From Gremmenia infestans (Eukaryota; Ascomycota; Leotiomycetes; Helotiales; Hamatocanthoscyphaceae): a stretch of DNA of 64,000 nt. The stretch covers positions 186,001-250,000 of the forward strand of contig JAFEVB010000023.1 of assembly GCA_032629725.1 (NCBI GenBank), read 5' to 3'. The notes under the pieces were generated by a model. That model had not been told where the DNA came from and ran no database searches. It was given only the letters and a program-made list of their open reading frames with translations. A program made the translations under genes and the position numbers. The stretch's first letter is position 1, and each line of letters begins with the position of its first letter. Below, piece after piece: positions 11,563 through 22,647 of this stretch.

Positions 11563-13244
11563 ATGCGCAACACTCTGATTTTCGCCGGCAGCTCCTGTCC
11601 TGCGCTTGCTGGGCAGATATGCTCCAATCTAGGCATGGATCCAGCAGGCGTTGAGCTCTCTCAATTTGCAAATGTACACAATCCGTTCTTTCTACAACGC
11701 AAGGCTGAAAATGATTGACACGATTCTTAGGGCGAGACCAGTGTCAAGATTCTTACCAGCATTCGAGATAAGGACGTCTTTGTGGTTCAATCGGGGAGCA
11801 GCAATATCAACGACAGCATAATGGAGCTTCTTATTCTGATCTCTGCTTGCAAGGGAGGCTCCGCGAACAAAATCACAGGTCAACCACCCCACTACGATTC
11901 CGTTGGTCACTACTGACAAGCACAGCGGTTCTACCATATTTTCCATACAGTCGCCAATCGAAGAAGAAGTCACATCGAGGAGCAATAACAGCGCGTATGC
12001 TGGCCAATCTGCTCAACGTAGCCGGAATCAACCATGTCATTACGATCGATCTGCATGCCTCCCAAATGCAGGGCTTCTTCAAGTGTCCAGTCGATAATCT
12101 ACATGCTGAGCCAATCATCGCGAGGTGGATTAGGCGCAATGTTGCAAATTGGCAGGAAGCTGTCTGTGTGTCCAAAAACGCTGGCGGTACTAAGCGTGTA
12201 ACATCTTTAGCGGATGCACTCAAACTCAATTTCGGCATGGTCACAACCGATAAACGCCGAGGTGGACTTGGCATGAGCGCCAGTATGATAATGAATCAGC
12301 TTGATGGGAATGCGCCCGAACTAGTCTTGGACTCTGATATCAGCAAGCTGCAAATCAGCCCTGATGATAACGTAGCTCATCGCGGCGAGAAGCCAGTGCT
12401 CAGCCAACTGCAGACAAAAGAACAGAAGCTAGAATCCGCACCGCGTAATGGGCAGACTCCGCCGCGAGGAGGGCACAGTCGACAGGAGAGTCAATCGTCG
12501 CCACGAAAGTCCCCAGCAATGTCATCTCCTCTAAGATCGTCAAATGGCAATTCCTCTACAACCAAATCCCCCCTCACTCGCGCACAGACTGCACCGTCTA
12601 TATCATCCCCCATTGAAGAAGAGCAGGAGTTTACAGATGAGCGAGCTCGAGATATTACACAGGGAAGACTTGTCCATGGCCATATTGTACCCGACGACTA
12701 TCCTTCACCTACACAATCCGCTATGTCTACTTCGACTATATTAGACAATCCTGACGATGATCCAATGTCTATGTCGAGAGCATCCTCATTCTTCCATCCC
12801 GAACCACAAGTCTTAGGCGGCTCAGCAGATGCAGCGGCCTCCTCGGACGAAGAAGATGGAGGGTTGAATGACCCAGGCCTAGAGCAGATGATCACGCTTG
12901 TGGGCGACGTGAAGAACAGAACGGTCTTCATTATCGATGACATGATCGATAAAGCTGGTAGCTGGATTGCCGCTGCCGAATGCGTTGTAAAGCGCGGTAG
13001 GGCAAAGAAAGTTTACTGCATTGCTACTCATGGTCTTTTTGGTGGCGACTCCCTTGAGGAACTTCAAAATTGCGATTGCATCGACACTATTCTCGTCACT
13101 AACTCATTCCCTATCGCGGCTGACAAAGCACGTGCTGCGAAAAAGTTGGTCGTATTAGATCTGTCAAATCTGCTATCTGAGGCTATTCGCCGAAATCATT
13201 ACGGAGAGTCCATCTCACCATTATTTAGCCATAGTTATGACTAG
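11563..13244 (+). CDS. PRS5: Ribose-phosphate pyrophosphokinase, long-insert type
   Basis: Three exons (11563-11673, 11731-11878, 11926-13244) give 525 residues; both introns are GT-AG (57 and 47 bp) and phases match. The enzyme family makes PRPP from ribose 5-phosphate and ATP for nucleotide, His and Trp synthesis. Visible blocks are GETSVKI, FPYSRQSKKKSHRGAITARM, the HVITIDLHASQMQGFF segment and a PRPP-loop variant FIIDDMIDKAGS near residue 425. A Ser/Pro-rich insert of roughly 200 residues splits the catalytic core after about residue 197, as in yeast Prs5 (and Prs1), which work as non-homologous-region subunits of mixed complexes. The loop departs from the standard VDDxxDTxGT, so this subunit may be mainly structural. 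Confidence 0.88.
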
Positions 13245-13728
13245 AACGAGACGATTATGAAATGGTGGAGAATGTTGTAAGCTTTTCAAGATTTGTTTGC
13301 TTTTGCCCTATGGCTTTTCAGCGTGGAGTTTGGGGAAGAGAAGACAGGTCCGTCTTGCTCGAGGAAATCAATATCGGTGGCGTTTTTCTAGACAATGAAT
13401 TATGAGAACTCTTCCCATGTCCTTCTTACATGGGAAAAGAAATGTCAATTGTGCTTATGAGCAACCCAGCGATGCGGCCTGTAGAGGTCGCAGGAGCAGA
13501 TTTCATCTAGAAATTTGTTCTTAACGGAGCGTTGGCAGATATGAGTTAGCCCTTCGGGGTTTGTTGGGATAATAATGCGCCTTATTCATGCGTATGCTAC
13601 AGCCTTTTATTGGGGTGATGGATAAGGGGCAATATAAATTCCCAAACATACCTTCACGGTTGTTTGTATAATTGAAATAGGCATTAGAAGCGCCTCGCTA
13701 TGCTCGCTCTCATTATGCTCGTTTAAGT
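13245..13728. other. Intergenic, convergent 3' ends
   Basis: Between the PRPP synthetase and quinate dehydrogenase genes, which converge. No ORF with coding character and no repeat were seen. Confidence 0.5.
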
Positions 13729-14721
13729 CTACAAACTTGGCTTTGACAGCTTCGCGGCAATGACCTGTTTCACCTTCTCGACAGGTAATGCGCCGACCTT
13801 TTTGTTTAACCACACTTTCTCTTGTTCTAGTCCTTGCCAAATCATGGCCTCCGTTCCCTCAATGACTTGCCACTCATTTGTCCTCGATATCCTGGCAATG
13901 GCAGTATCTGGCGACGGATGGTAGCACATTTCTAAGATAACCCCCTTCTCCTTCTTCCCCAACAACGTCTGAACGATCTTTCTCGTTCGAATCTCGGCCT
14001 CACTCTTGGGAGGAATGTCTGGAATTGCGCTAACAACCACTTTCGGGCCCTGCAACCGCTCTGCTTCCTCTATGCTTTCTACAAACCTCAAACCATTCCC
14101 AAATCCCTTACTCTTACATTCCTTGACCACCTGCTCTACCTCACTCCTATCTCTATTCACTAAATACACCTCATCACACCCCATATACGTCTTCAGCGTA
14201 TACACAGCAGCCCTGCACGTCCCACCCCCACCAATAACCATCCCCCTCCTCCCCCGCATCTCGCTCACAGTCTCCTTCCTCACATTCTGCAAGATCGCCT
14301 CCCGGATCCCAATACAATCCGTATTAGTCCCACACAGCAGTCTCCTCCCATCCGGATGGTCGCGCAAAAAGATCGTGTTGACGGCACCAATGGCTTCGCC
14401 TTCCGGTGTAAGCATGTCTAGGAACGGGATGATAGCTACTTTGTGCGGCATGGTGACAGACGCCCCAAAGAATTTGGGTGAGTGGGCGAGGGCAAGACAT
14501 GCTGTAAGGGAACGAGTCTCGTAAAGATGTTGGGCGTAGTTCAGATCTAGAGCGGAGTAGATGGTGTCGTGGAGTAGGGGGGATAGAGAGTGTGAGATGG
14601 GGTGGCCGAAGAGGTAGGAGACGCGGTCTAGGTGATCGGTTGAGGGGACTGGTGGTGCGGCTGGTGAGACTGGAGGCGGGAGTGTAAAGGTGCTTGGAGT
14701 TTTGATTTGTGCCCGAGACAT
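13729..14721 (-). CDS. qutB: Quinate/shikimate dehydrogenase
   Basis: Single-exon frame of 330 residues, the usual size of fungal quinate dehydrogenase. Substrate-binding blocks are visible in order: GHPISHSLSPLLHDTIY, the catalytic-lysine segment VTMPHKVAIIPFLD, and the Asp-containing GTNTDCIG. The nucleotide site follows (MVIGGGGTCRAAVYTL). The reaction is oxidation of quinate to 3-dehydroquinate or shikimate to 3-dehydroshikimate with NAD(P). As a free-standing enzyme divergent from a quinate permease gene, it fits the catabolic QutB/QA-3 role rather than the biosynthetic AROM pentafunctional protein. Substrate preference cannot be read from sequence alone. Confidence 0.85.
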   Translation of the reverse strand: MSRAQIKTPSTFTLPPPVSPAAPPVPSTDHLDRVSYLFGHPISHSLSPLLHDTIYSALDLNYAQHLYETRSLTACLALAHSPKFFGASVTMPHKVAIIPFLDMLTPEGEAIGAVNTIFLRDHPDGRRLLCGTNTDCIGIREAILQNVRKETVSEMRGRRGMVIGGGGTCRAAVYTLKTYMGCDEVYLVNRDRSEVEQVVKECKSKGFGNGLRFVESIEEAERLQGPKVVVSAIPDIPPKSEAEIRTRKIVQTLLGKKEKGVILEMCYHPSPDTAIARISRTNEWQVIEGTEAMIWQGLEQEKVWLNKKVGALPVEKVKQVIAAKLSKPSL

Positions 14722-15369
14722 CTTGGTTTTTGAACTCTTTGGAATTGAAGGGGTGGGCAGGGTTGAACTGGGAGGTAGATGGAGGCTCCCGGGGAAGGAA
14801 CGGAGAAGAGATGACAGTTCCTCTGAACGACTGTTTCGATGAATCCGGGCTGTTGGTCACCTGGGAGTTGAAACCCTACGACGAGAAAAACTGCAGATAG
14901 AGCTCTGCTGCAGGAATCAATCCTCAAAATACCGCTACATGCAAAAACTTACGTGGGGCAGCGGGGTCCGACAATTTCAGACGGGCGGGAGAAGGGTAAT
15001 CGATCTGTCAGCCTTGAGTACAGCCTGGCATGCTATTAAATGCTAGGACGGCATTTGAACTACTAGAGCGCTCATGATGCATGATATCTATTTACCCGCT
15101 GAGTATTTTGTCTTAGCTGCGGGGTACACAAGGTGTAGTCCCTGCAGTCCCCGAAAACGGAGGGTTTTCCATCGCCAAAGAACCAATCATGAAATCTAAC
15201 AGAAGTAAATCAGCTTCTGAAGGGTGCTTATATATATGAAGCACTTCTCAACGAAATCTGCACAAGCTCAAAGCTTGCCTAATTAGACGAGAAGCATTTT
15301 CAAGGTTTCTCCATACCTCTTCAGTCAGTCACCGCCGAATTTCCACAAAAACGTTGGTATTCGCCCAAT
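14722..15369. promoter_or_regulatory. qutB-qutD divergent promoter
   Basis: 648 bp between divergent start codons. A TATATATA stretch at about 15229-15236 lies some 135 bp before the qutD ATG and may be its TATA element. The palindromic activator site known from Neurospora qa genes was looked for by eye and not found in a recognisable form. Confidence 0.5.
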
Positions 15370-17245
15370 ATGGGAATTTTCTCTCTCCAAGAAGGTAAAC
15401 ACCAAGACTCTAGGTGGTGTTGAGGGCAAATGAAGTCTTTTAACCCTTTTCAGATCGACCGACGCCCAAGGCCGTGTACAACCCCCGTGTGTATACATGT
15501 GCAACAGTGTAAGTTTTTCTCGGTCCGAAACAAACTATCAATCTGACAGTAAACAGAGCGGCTTTTTGCGCTGTCATGATCGGATATGACTCCGCATTTA
15601 TTGGTGGAACTCTCGCCTTGGCGAGTTTCAAGACCGAATTCAACTGGAAACAATACTCCTCCCATCAAGCAGAGATTATCTCCGAAAACATTGTCTCCCT
15701 TTACCAAGCGGGAGCTTTTTTTGGTGCCCTCGGTGCCTATGCCGCCGGACACTTTCTTGGACGTAAAAAGGGTCTTCAAGTGTTTTCTGCCACCTTCATC
15801 CTAGGAGCTGGTCTCATGTTGGGTGCCAATGAATCTCGTGGACTTGGCTTGCTTTATGCAGGAAGAGTTTTAGCAGGACTTGGAGTTGGTGGTGCTTCCA
15901 ATCTTACCCCCATATACATCTCTGAATTGGCACCGCCTGCGATTCGAGGTAGACTTGTTGGTCTGTATGAGATGGGCTGGCAGATTGGAGGCATCGTGGG
16001 ATTTTGGATTAACGTGAGCTGAACACCTCCCAGGAGACTTTGGCAACGAGGGAGCTAATTCTATTTAAGTACGGCGTCTCAACTACGATGAAACCAAGTC
16101 GTTCCCAGTGGATCATTCCGTTCGCGGTGCAACTCATCCCGGCAGGGCTAATGTTCATCGGTCTTTTCTTCATCAAAGAGTCTCCACGTTGGTTGATGAC
16201 CAAAAACCAACGTCCCAAAGCGCTCAAGAACCTCTGCTGGATCCGCATGCTCCCAGAAGATGACATATACATGCTCGAAGAGGTGTCCGCCATCGATGCA
16301 GCTCTCGAGCAGCAGCACGCAACAGTCGGACTAGGATTCTGGCAACCGTTCGTGGCCCTCCGGAACGACCGCAAAGTCAGCTACCGATTTTTCCTCGGCT
16401 GCTCCCTATTCTTCTGGCAAAATACATCCGGCATCAATGCTATCAACTACTACTCCCCGACGGTATTTGAGAGCATCGGTGTTACTGGAACCAACACCAG
16501 TCTTCTTACCACTGGTGTTTTCGGGCTTGTGAAAGCAGCTGTCACTATAATATGGATACTATTCCTCATTGATAATCTCGGTCGCAGAAACCTGCTTATA
16601 TATGGCGCGTTCTTGGGGGGTCTTTGCCTCTACTATATCGGAGCTTACATCAAGATTGCTGAACCAGCCCACCATCCCACCACGAATGGATCATTGTCAT
16701 CTGGAGGGATTTCGGCTATGGCTTTCTTCTATTTATGGGCAGTCTTCTACACTCCGTCATGGAACGGGACACCGTAAGTGCTACTCCTGGAACTTCCCTT
16801 TATGTTACTTCATCATTCTTGAACTAAAGCTAATTTTAAAAACAGATGGGTCTACAACTCCGAAATATTCCCCCAGAACGTCCGAACCCTAGGCCAAGCA
16901 TTCGCCGCCGCCTCCAACTGGCTCTTCAACTTCCTCGTCGCGCGCTTTACCGCACAAATGTTCACCGCCATGGGCTACGGCGTCTATTTCTTCTTCGCCA
17001 GTCTCATGATGTGCTCCATCGTATTCGTCTTCTTCCTACTACCCGAGACAAAAGGCATCCCGCTTGAGAGCATGGATATGTTGTTTAGTAAAGAGTTGCA
17101 ACCGAGAAATGCACACAAGATTGTGATGAAACAATTGCACGACGACGAGGAGCTTTTCAGGCGAGATGTTGAGGGGAGTGGGCTTGGGCTTGGGTTGGAG
17201 AAGAAGGGCTTGAAAGATAATTCGGCACATATCGAGGAGGTCTAG
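15370..17245 (+). CDS. qutD: Quinate permease (MFS sugar-porter family)
   Basis: Five exons (15370-15394, 15454-15508, 15557-16013, 16070-16773, 16846-17245) encode 546 residues; all four introns are GT-AG with matching phases. The N terminus carries the motif EDRPTPKAVYNPRVY and MIGYDSAFIGGTL typical of fungal quinate permeases. Sugar-porter signatures are present (GRKKG, AGRVLAGLGVGGASNLTP, YISELAPPAIRGRLVG, PETKG), giving about 12 membrane segments. It would carry quinate across the plasma membrane. Divergent from qutB and upstream of the qutC relic, as expected for a quinate cluster. The tiny 25-bp first exon is easily missed. Confidence 0.9.
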
Positions 17246-18433
17246 CGTGCTAGAATAGACTTAGAGTTCATCGGATTCTGCATTGTAGGGTCTGGTACTT
17301 TGGTCCGAGGCAAGAAGAGGAGAGAGAGCAGGGGGCGACACTGAAAACCTCCCTTCGGCTAAAAGTATGCCCAACTCTACTTTACTCACTTATTTTCTCT
17401 TTACTAAAATGTACAACTGTACAGGCGGTAAAGTGCTATTTAGTTATACAGAGACAGATACTTGCTCATAGAGCGATTGCAATAGTACTTGCAACCCCGC
17501 GAGCTTTCTTTCACCCAGGCTCGGACAAGTTGCGATTGCTAGGGTGAACTAATTCCCCACAGCCTCTCCAGACGCCACATTTTCCAAAACCAGAGCTAGA
17601 TCCAGTTCTCCATTACGGAGTACGGATTCCTTGGCGGCAGGCCGAGGGAGGATTCACGAGGCGTCTGATAGTGTCGTTTACGCGGAAGCTTATTTTGCCA
17701 GCCACCAGTCAGCCAGCCGCTCATAGGATGAAGATCTCTCTTCCCAAGTAAGCAATCGACGGCGGTTTCACGACAGACACTCTTGGAGATCAAGTTCATA
17801 ATTAAGAGCGGTAATGGCATTCTTAAGCATAGGAATAGGGTACTTTAGTCAATGTCGGGCTAGTAAGTTGGTCTTATTACGAGTATTCTCGCCCCAGACC
17901 AAATTGTGAGGATGCAAGTTGCAAGCATTTCTTTGGATAGTTCCCCGGTCTCCGAGAATTTCTCGTACTGGGCTCGAGGAATCGATAATGACATCTTGGT
18001 TTATTATGTGTCCTTCTCGACCGAGTGGTGGAGAGGCGCGTGTGCATGGAGATAAGATGCTGTCAAGTTCTCTTTTAGGTTTGCGGTACCTATCATATCT
18101 ATTTCGCTTTGGTGTCTAGGTACATGTAGGTATTGGACCTCTAAGAAAGCGAGGATTGATGTCAACTGTAACGATCTTTCTCGATGATTATCTTATCGAG
18201 ATTGATCCCTTAGCTTTACTTGATCTGTCTGACTGTACTCCAACGTTAGATCAAGTGTAGATCTCATATAGAGAATACAGTGTTGGTGATACACTCGGAG
18301 ACCGACGTACAATTTTAGATGGGCATCAAGTTTCCAGAAGAACTGGTCTAAAGAACTTTCCATCTAGGAATCTCATCTCATCTCATCTCATCTAATCTTA
18401 TTTCTCACTGCATATTCCACCTGGCATCAAAAG
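17246..18433. other. Intergenic upstream of qutC
   Basis: About 1.2 kb with no convincing ORF. It contains the qutD 3' end, the presumed qutC promoter and a short ATCTC-type microsatellite near 18372-18396. No cluster-specific activator site was recognised. Confidence 0.45.
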
Positions 18434-19589
18434 ATGTCTTACCGACCAGCAATAGCAAGCATGTCCCTAGGCGTCTGTTATACTCTCCTCTCACCCCGTC
18501 TCACCCACTAACACACTCCAGCGAGCCTGGATCCACGACCTCACCGCAAGACTGACAGCAGCAGTCGAAGCCGGCATGCCCGCCATCGAAACCTTCTTCG
18601 AAGACCTCCTCCACATCGCCAAACGCCTCCCCGGTGGCCCAACACCGTCAAACTAGCTGCTAGCCGCTCGTCAGATCCGCTCCCTCGCCAACTACCTCAG
18701 CCTAGAGATTATGGGCATCGGTCCTTTTTGCAATTGCGAAGGTCTGCTCTCACCAGTTGCAAAGGCAGAGAAGTTGGAAGAACTCAAGCTCCGGTTCCAA
18801 ATCGTGAGGATACTAGGCACATACCTGATCTAGATTCCCAGTACGTTCCAGACGGAAGATTTTACAGGAGACTTAGATGTTGTGGTCAGCGATTTGAGAG
18901 ATTATGCCGATCTAGGAGCAGCTCAAAATCCACCGTTTCGATTCGCATTTGAGAATCTATGTTGGGGGACCTTCAATTCTAGCTGGGAGGATGCCTGGGC
19001 TGTTGTGAAGGGCGTCGATAGGCCGAATTTCGGACTCTGTTGGGATATGTTCAATATTGCTGGATGGGGGTGGGTTGATCCGGCGAGGGAGGATGGGAAG
19101 TTTGAGAATGCGGATGAGGTGTTCGGGCAGAGTTTGAGGAAGGGGGTTGATGTGAAGAAATTGTTCGATGTGCAGGTTGTTGATGCGGAGAGGCTTTCGC
19201 AGACGTTGAATGAGCAGCATCCTTTTCATGTTGATGGACAGGCGCCCAGGATGAGTTGGAGTAGGAACGCGAGGTTGTTTATTGGTGAGGGGGAGAGAGG
19301 AGGTTATCTTCCTGTCATTAATGTGTTGAAGGCGCTTTGCGATGAGAAGGATGGGTTGGGGTACAAGGGATGGATTTCGATGCAGTTGTTCAATAGGAGT
19401 TTAGTTGAGGAAGGGAGTCAGGTTTCCCAGGAACATGCACAGAGGGCGATGGAGTCTTGGAGGAGATTGAAGAAGGTTATGGGGTGGGATGACAACATCG
19501 ATCCCATCCCAGCCCGAAGAGCGGTCGAAAAGGCTGCGAGCTATGCTGTGAAGCAGCCGGAAGGTTGGGAGATCTCGGCGAGATTATAA
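18434..19589 (+). pseudogene. qutC: 3-Dehydroshikimate dehydratase with two nonsense codons
   Basis: Exon 1 (18434-18472, with the family motif SMSLG) joins exon 2 (18522-19589) across a 49-bp intron with an ACTAAC branch site. The single frame matches QutC/QA-4 throughout: FEDLLHIAKRLPGG, then FRFAFENLCWGTF, VDRPNFGLCWDMFNI, VQVVDAERLSQ, RMSWSRNARLF and ISMQLFNRSL. The enzyme converts 3-dehydroshikimate to protocatechuate. Two TAG codons interrupt the frame at 18654-18656 and 18831-18833, both in frame and with no other lesion. The second sits where family members have Gln in the x-IQIP motif, so both look like CAG to TAG changes. If the stops are real, the protein ends near residue 57. Readthrough, sequencing error or a very recent loss are the alternatives; the rest of the gene is undamaged. 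Confidence 0.85.
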
Positions 19590-19905
19590 TGAGAAGCTTC
19601 TGACGAGATTCCCAGGAACATCTACCGTCTTTGAAAGTGCGATTTCACTTATTCGACGAGCAGTGGGGGCATTTACCGGCATTTACGAATTCCTTCGTAG
19701 CAAAAATTAGACTTGTTTACTATATGATGATTATAGATACAGTGTGAAGGCACAATAATGCAGGTGAAATAAGAAACCCAGATCTACACAAACATATGTA
19801 ATCCGAGACGAGAAGGCAATACTATAATCTAAACCCTCTCCCAAGCCTTCCTCACAGCCCACTTCCGTGCCCCTTTCCCTTTCCAGGCTCTGAGAATTGA
19901 GTCCC
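19590..19905. other. Intergenic between qutC relic and MITE
   Basis: No coding signal was seen. It contains the qutC 3' flank up to the target duplication of the mobile element. Confidence 0.45.
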
Positions 19906-20571
19906 CTTCAGGTCAGACTGGCCATTAAGTCAGTCGCTATTAAGTCACCTCATCAGTTAAGGCTTTTAATATCAGTCAGTCAGTTATCCCTTAACTAATC
20001 AGTTAAGTGATCAGTTGAGAGGTTATAAAATCGTTAATATAGGGTGCGTTTATAGCTATTTTTTATGGTTTTAATAGGGTTATTTAACCTAAGATCTAAG
20101 GTTTACATATAATTTTTTTTAGTGGAGGAGACTAAATAGGCTTAGCATGCCTCCTATAGCCTTTCGCCCCACTTGCATCGTGGGGCATGCTAATCCTATT
20201 TAGTCCTACCAAACCTTTATACCCTTATTCTATACACTTATATACTCTATTTTCAATGATAATTATATTATATCTAGTTTCCTATAGATAAATATTATTA
20301 GAAATATATTTTAAATAAGCTATAGCATTAGAAATGCCTCAAAAATGTAGTATATAAAAGAAATAGTCTATATAGTAGTAGTATTTAAGGGTTTACTTTA
20401 TAAAATAGTATATCCTCATATATTAACTAGGCCCCACCTTAAATCAGTGACTGATCAGTTAAGGGCAGTCAGTCAGTCAGTTGCCTCCTAAAACATCAGT
20501 CACTCAGCTGCTCTTTTCCCCCAACTGATGACTGACTGACTGACTGACTTATTGGCCAGACTGCTTCAGGT
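19906..20571. mobile_element. hAT-like MITE with 8-bp target duplication
   Basis: A 650-bp AT-rich element (19914-20563) is flanked by identical 8-bp direct repeats CTTCAGGT (19906-19913 and 20564-20571). Its ends are inverted repeats: CAGACTGGCCATTAAGTCAG on the left and, read inward, CAGTCTGGCCAATAAGTCAG on the right. The subterminal regions are rich in short TCAGT/ACTGA repeats. CAG-starting ends with 8-bp duplications are diagnostic of the hAT superfamily. There is no transposase frame, so it is non-autonomous. The interior holds a 22-bp imperfect inverted repeat (20130-20151 against 20184-20205) around a 7-bp-stem hairpin. Confidence 0.88.
20130..20205. repeat. Internal hairpin of the MITE
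   Basis: The arms at 20130-20151 and 20184-20205 are 22-bp inverted repeats with one mismatch. A second stem (GCCCCAC/GTGGGGC, 20166-20172 and 20180-20186) lies within the loop. This may be a nested palindromic element or a structural feature of the MITE. Confidence 0.75.
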
Positions 20572-21031
20572 CGAAAACCGATAAACAAGAAGGAACAGAT
20601 ATATGATAAGCCACCCCACTAGATTAACCCAATGAATTATTTAGCCCTTGCCACTCCGCCCCTCGGGACCTCAGCAGCCAAATTACCGAAGCCCGTGGTG
20701 GAGCGGAGTACTATTTCCCGCATGTACCCATTTCAGTCTTCAGGGTATCGATTCAAAGCCCTCAGCAGCAGCTTTGGTGAAACTGTTAGGTTAGACGGCC
20801 CAAACATTTAGGCAAATGGTACAAGCCTATATCTCATGGGTTCTGGGTAATTCATCTTTGTATTCAGTAGTAGCCCCAGAGGGTATCCAATATAATTCGA
20901 GTGATCGTACGTCTACAGCATATGGGTATACAAACATGATCTCGTTACTCATTCAGTCGTAACAGAACTTTCCAGCCCCTCATTTTCATCGTACACGTCC
21001 TCTCTCAGTCATCTGCCCCACCGTGCATATT
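20572..21031. other. Intergenic, 3' flank of the C6 regulator
   Basis: No gene or repeat was seen between the MITE and the end of the zinc-cluster gene. Confidence 0.45.
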
Positions 21032-22647
21032 CTAGTCCTTTGGAGCGCTGAGTGACTGCAGAATCTGGCTTGCCTCAATACCCTCGTTCTCATCCCGCGC
21101 TGCAATAATTCCCGATCCAGCCATTCCCTCCATTTCTCCAGTCCAACCGAACGTATCTCCGAATTCCAACATACCATTGAATGCAGAGCTGCCGAATAAA
21201 TCGGAAGCCTCGATGTCAGAGCTGGCCGCAAGCTGGTGGAAGATGTTGTGTGGGCTCAATGGGTCGGGTTGTTGACAGAAGTCATAGAAGTCCTGGCTGC
21301 CGTTATCATGTGCGAAGCCCAGGTTTGCTAGTCCGCGGTCCCAGTTACCATTGCCGGTCCTGAAAGAAGGTTAATAATACAGATCAATCTCCGAAGAGGG
21401 TTGTGGATTCTCTTACCATTCAGTAGCATCCATGGCCGCAAACTCGTTGGCTAGATCCGCATCTGCCCCTGAGAGGGTCGGGCCTTGAAGTCGCGGATCG
21501 AGTAGAGGGTTTGTTGGGTACAGGGACGGGTAAGCAGGAGGTAGAGGTAGGCTATGGCCTGATGAACGGGGATTCGGCGGTGTTTGAGCTCGCGGTATTG
21601 CCAGTATGTTGGAACTTATGCTTCTCTGATGCCGCCTGTTATTTTGGGCCATGAGTGTGTGTGGTTGTTGATTATAGGTGTTTGATTGTTCCACGCCTGA
21701 TGGGTTTTGTGATTGGTCGCCCCCAACTAAGTTCACCATCATATCATATGCTACATCACTGGCCGTACGTGTATGTCTAGGAGAACGCTGCGATGTCGAG
21801 CTATAAGGTATTCAAGTCAACATGAGCCCAGTTAAAGCTAAATACACCTTGCAGCTGGTGAAAAACAATCAGACCTGACCTTTCAGTTGAATCGAAGACT
21901 GGCCACGGGGCAGTCTGATCTAGAGATTGATTATCTTTCACGCCGGCAGAGACATCCACCTCCGGCTGAGTCGCTTTTATTTCTGGCGCTGCAGCTACTG
22001 GCTTAATATCATCCCCGCGCTTGCGCTTGTGCTTTCCCTTCACGGGAGAGGCTGGGGCTACTTCTATGGACGGGAGTAGCCTGTAGAGTTCTTTTGAAAC
22101 TTTGGACTTCTTCCAGGTAGCGACCAAGTTCTTGGTGGTGACTTCGGCGTTCCCTATTGACTGGTCAACAAGGCTCCAATGCAAAAAGTCCCGCTGAGTA
22201 CCTAGACATCTCACATTGTTCCAGATCTGGAAGACATCCTTGAAATGAAAAAGACTTACAAGTATCATTACCGCCACCATCCTGTACTCCCTCCAGAAGT
22301 CCGAGCAGCTTAGTCTTAACATTCCCATCCTGCACTGCTAGACCCAATAACTTTTCGTACGCCTCTGCTTGCACTTGAAGATCAAGGTTTTCGGCTTTGA
22401 GCTGATCGACAAGTTTGGGTGGAAGACCTCGCTTCTTTCGAACTGGATCGTAGTGGCAACTTCGCCCCTTTGCGACGCAGGGAGTGCAAGAGGGCGTCTC
22501 TTGATCACACCTGACCTTATTCTTCCGGCAGGTCTCACAAGCTTGCGTTACGCGCTTGCGGTTGACTTTTTCGTCTTGTGGGGTCAGGTTATCTTCTCTC
22601 AGGAGGTCCTGCCCATTTGGAGCTTGTATCTTTGCCTGTTGCGCCAT
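21032..22647 (-). CDS. Zn2Cys6 transcription factor
   Basis: Four exons (22647-22260, 22201-21880, 21800-21417, 21359-21032) give 473 residues; all introns are GT-AG with matching phases. The zinc cluster is complete with cysteines at 37, 40, 47, 54, 57 and 64 (ACETCRKNKVRCDQETPSC, then CTPC and RSC). It is followed by a basic KKRGLPPKLVDQL linker and a short coiled coil, the usual layout for palindrome-binding dimers. The rest is low-complexity with a basic patch (KGKHKRKRGDD) and Ala/Gly-rich C-terminal segments. It lacks the AROM-like domains of the quinate activator QutA and no fungal middle homology region was recognised. Its position between qutC and qutR makes a link to quinate use possible, but that is inference. 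Confidence 0.85.

Noticed and set aside
14006..14524. 172-codon plus-strand ORF opposite qutB
   Set aside because: It is the antisense shadow of the well-supported dehydrogenase gene.
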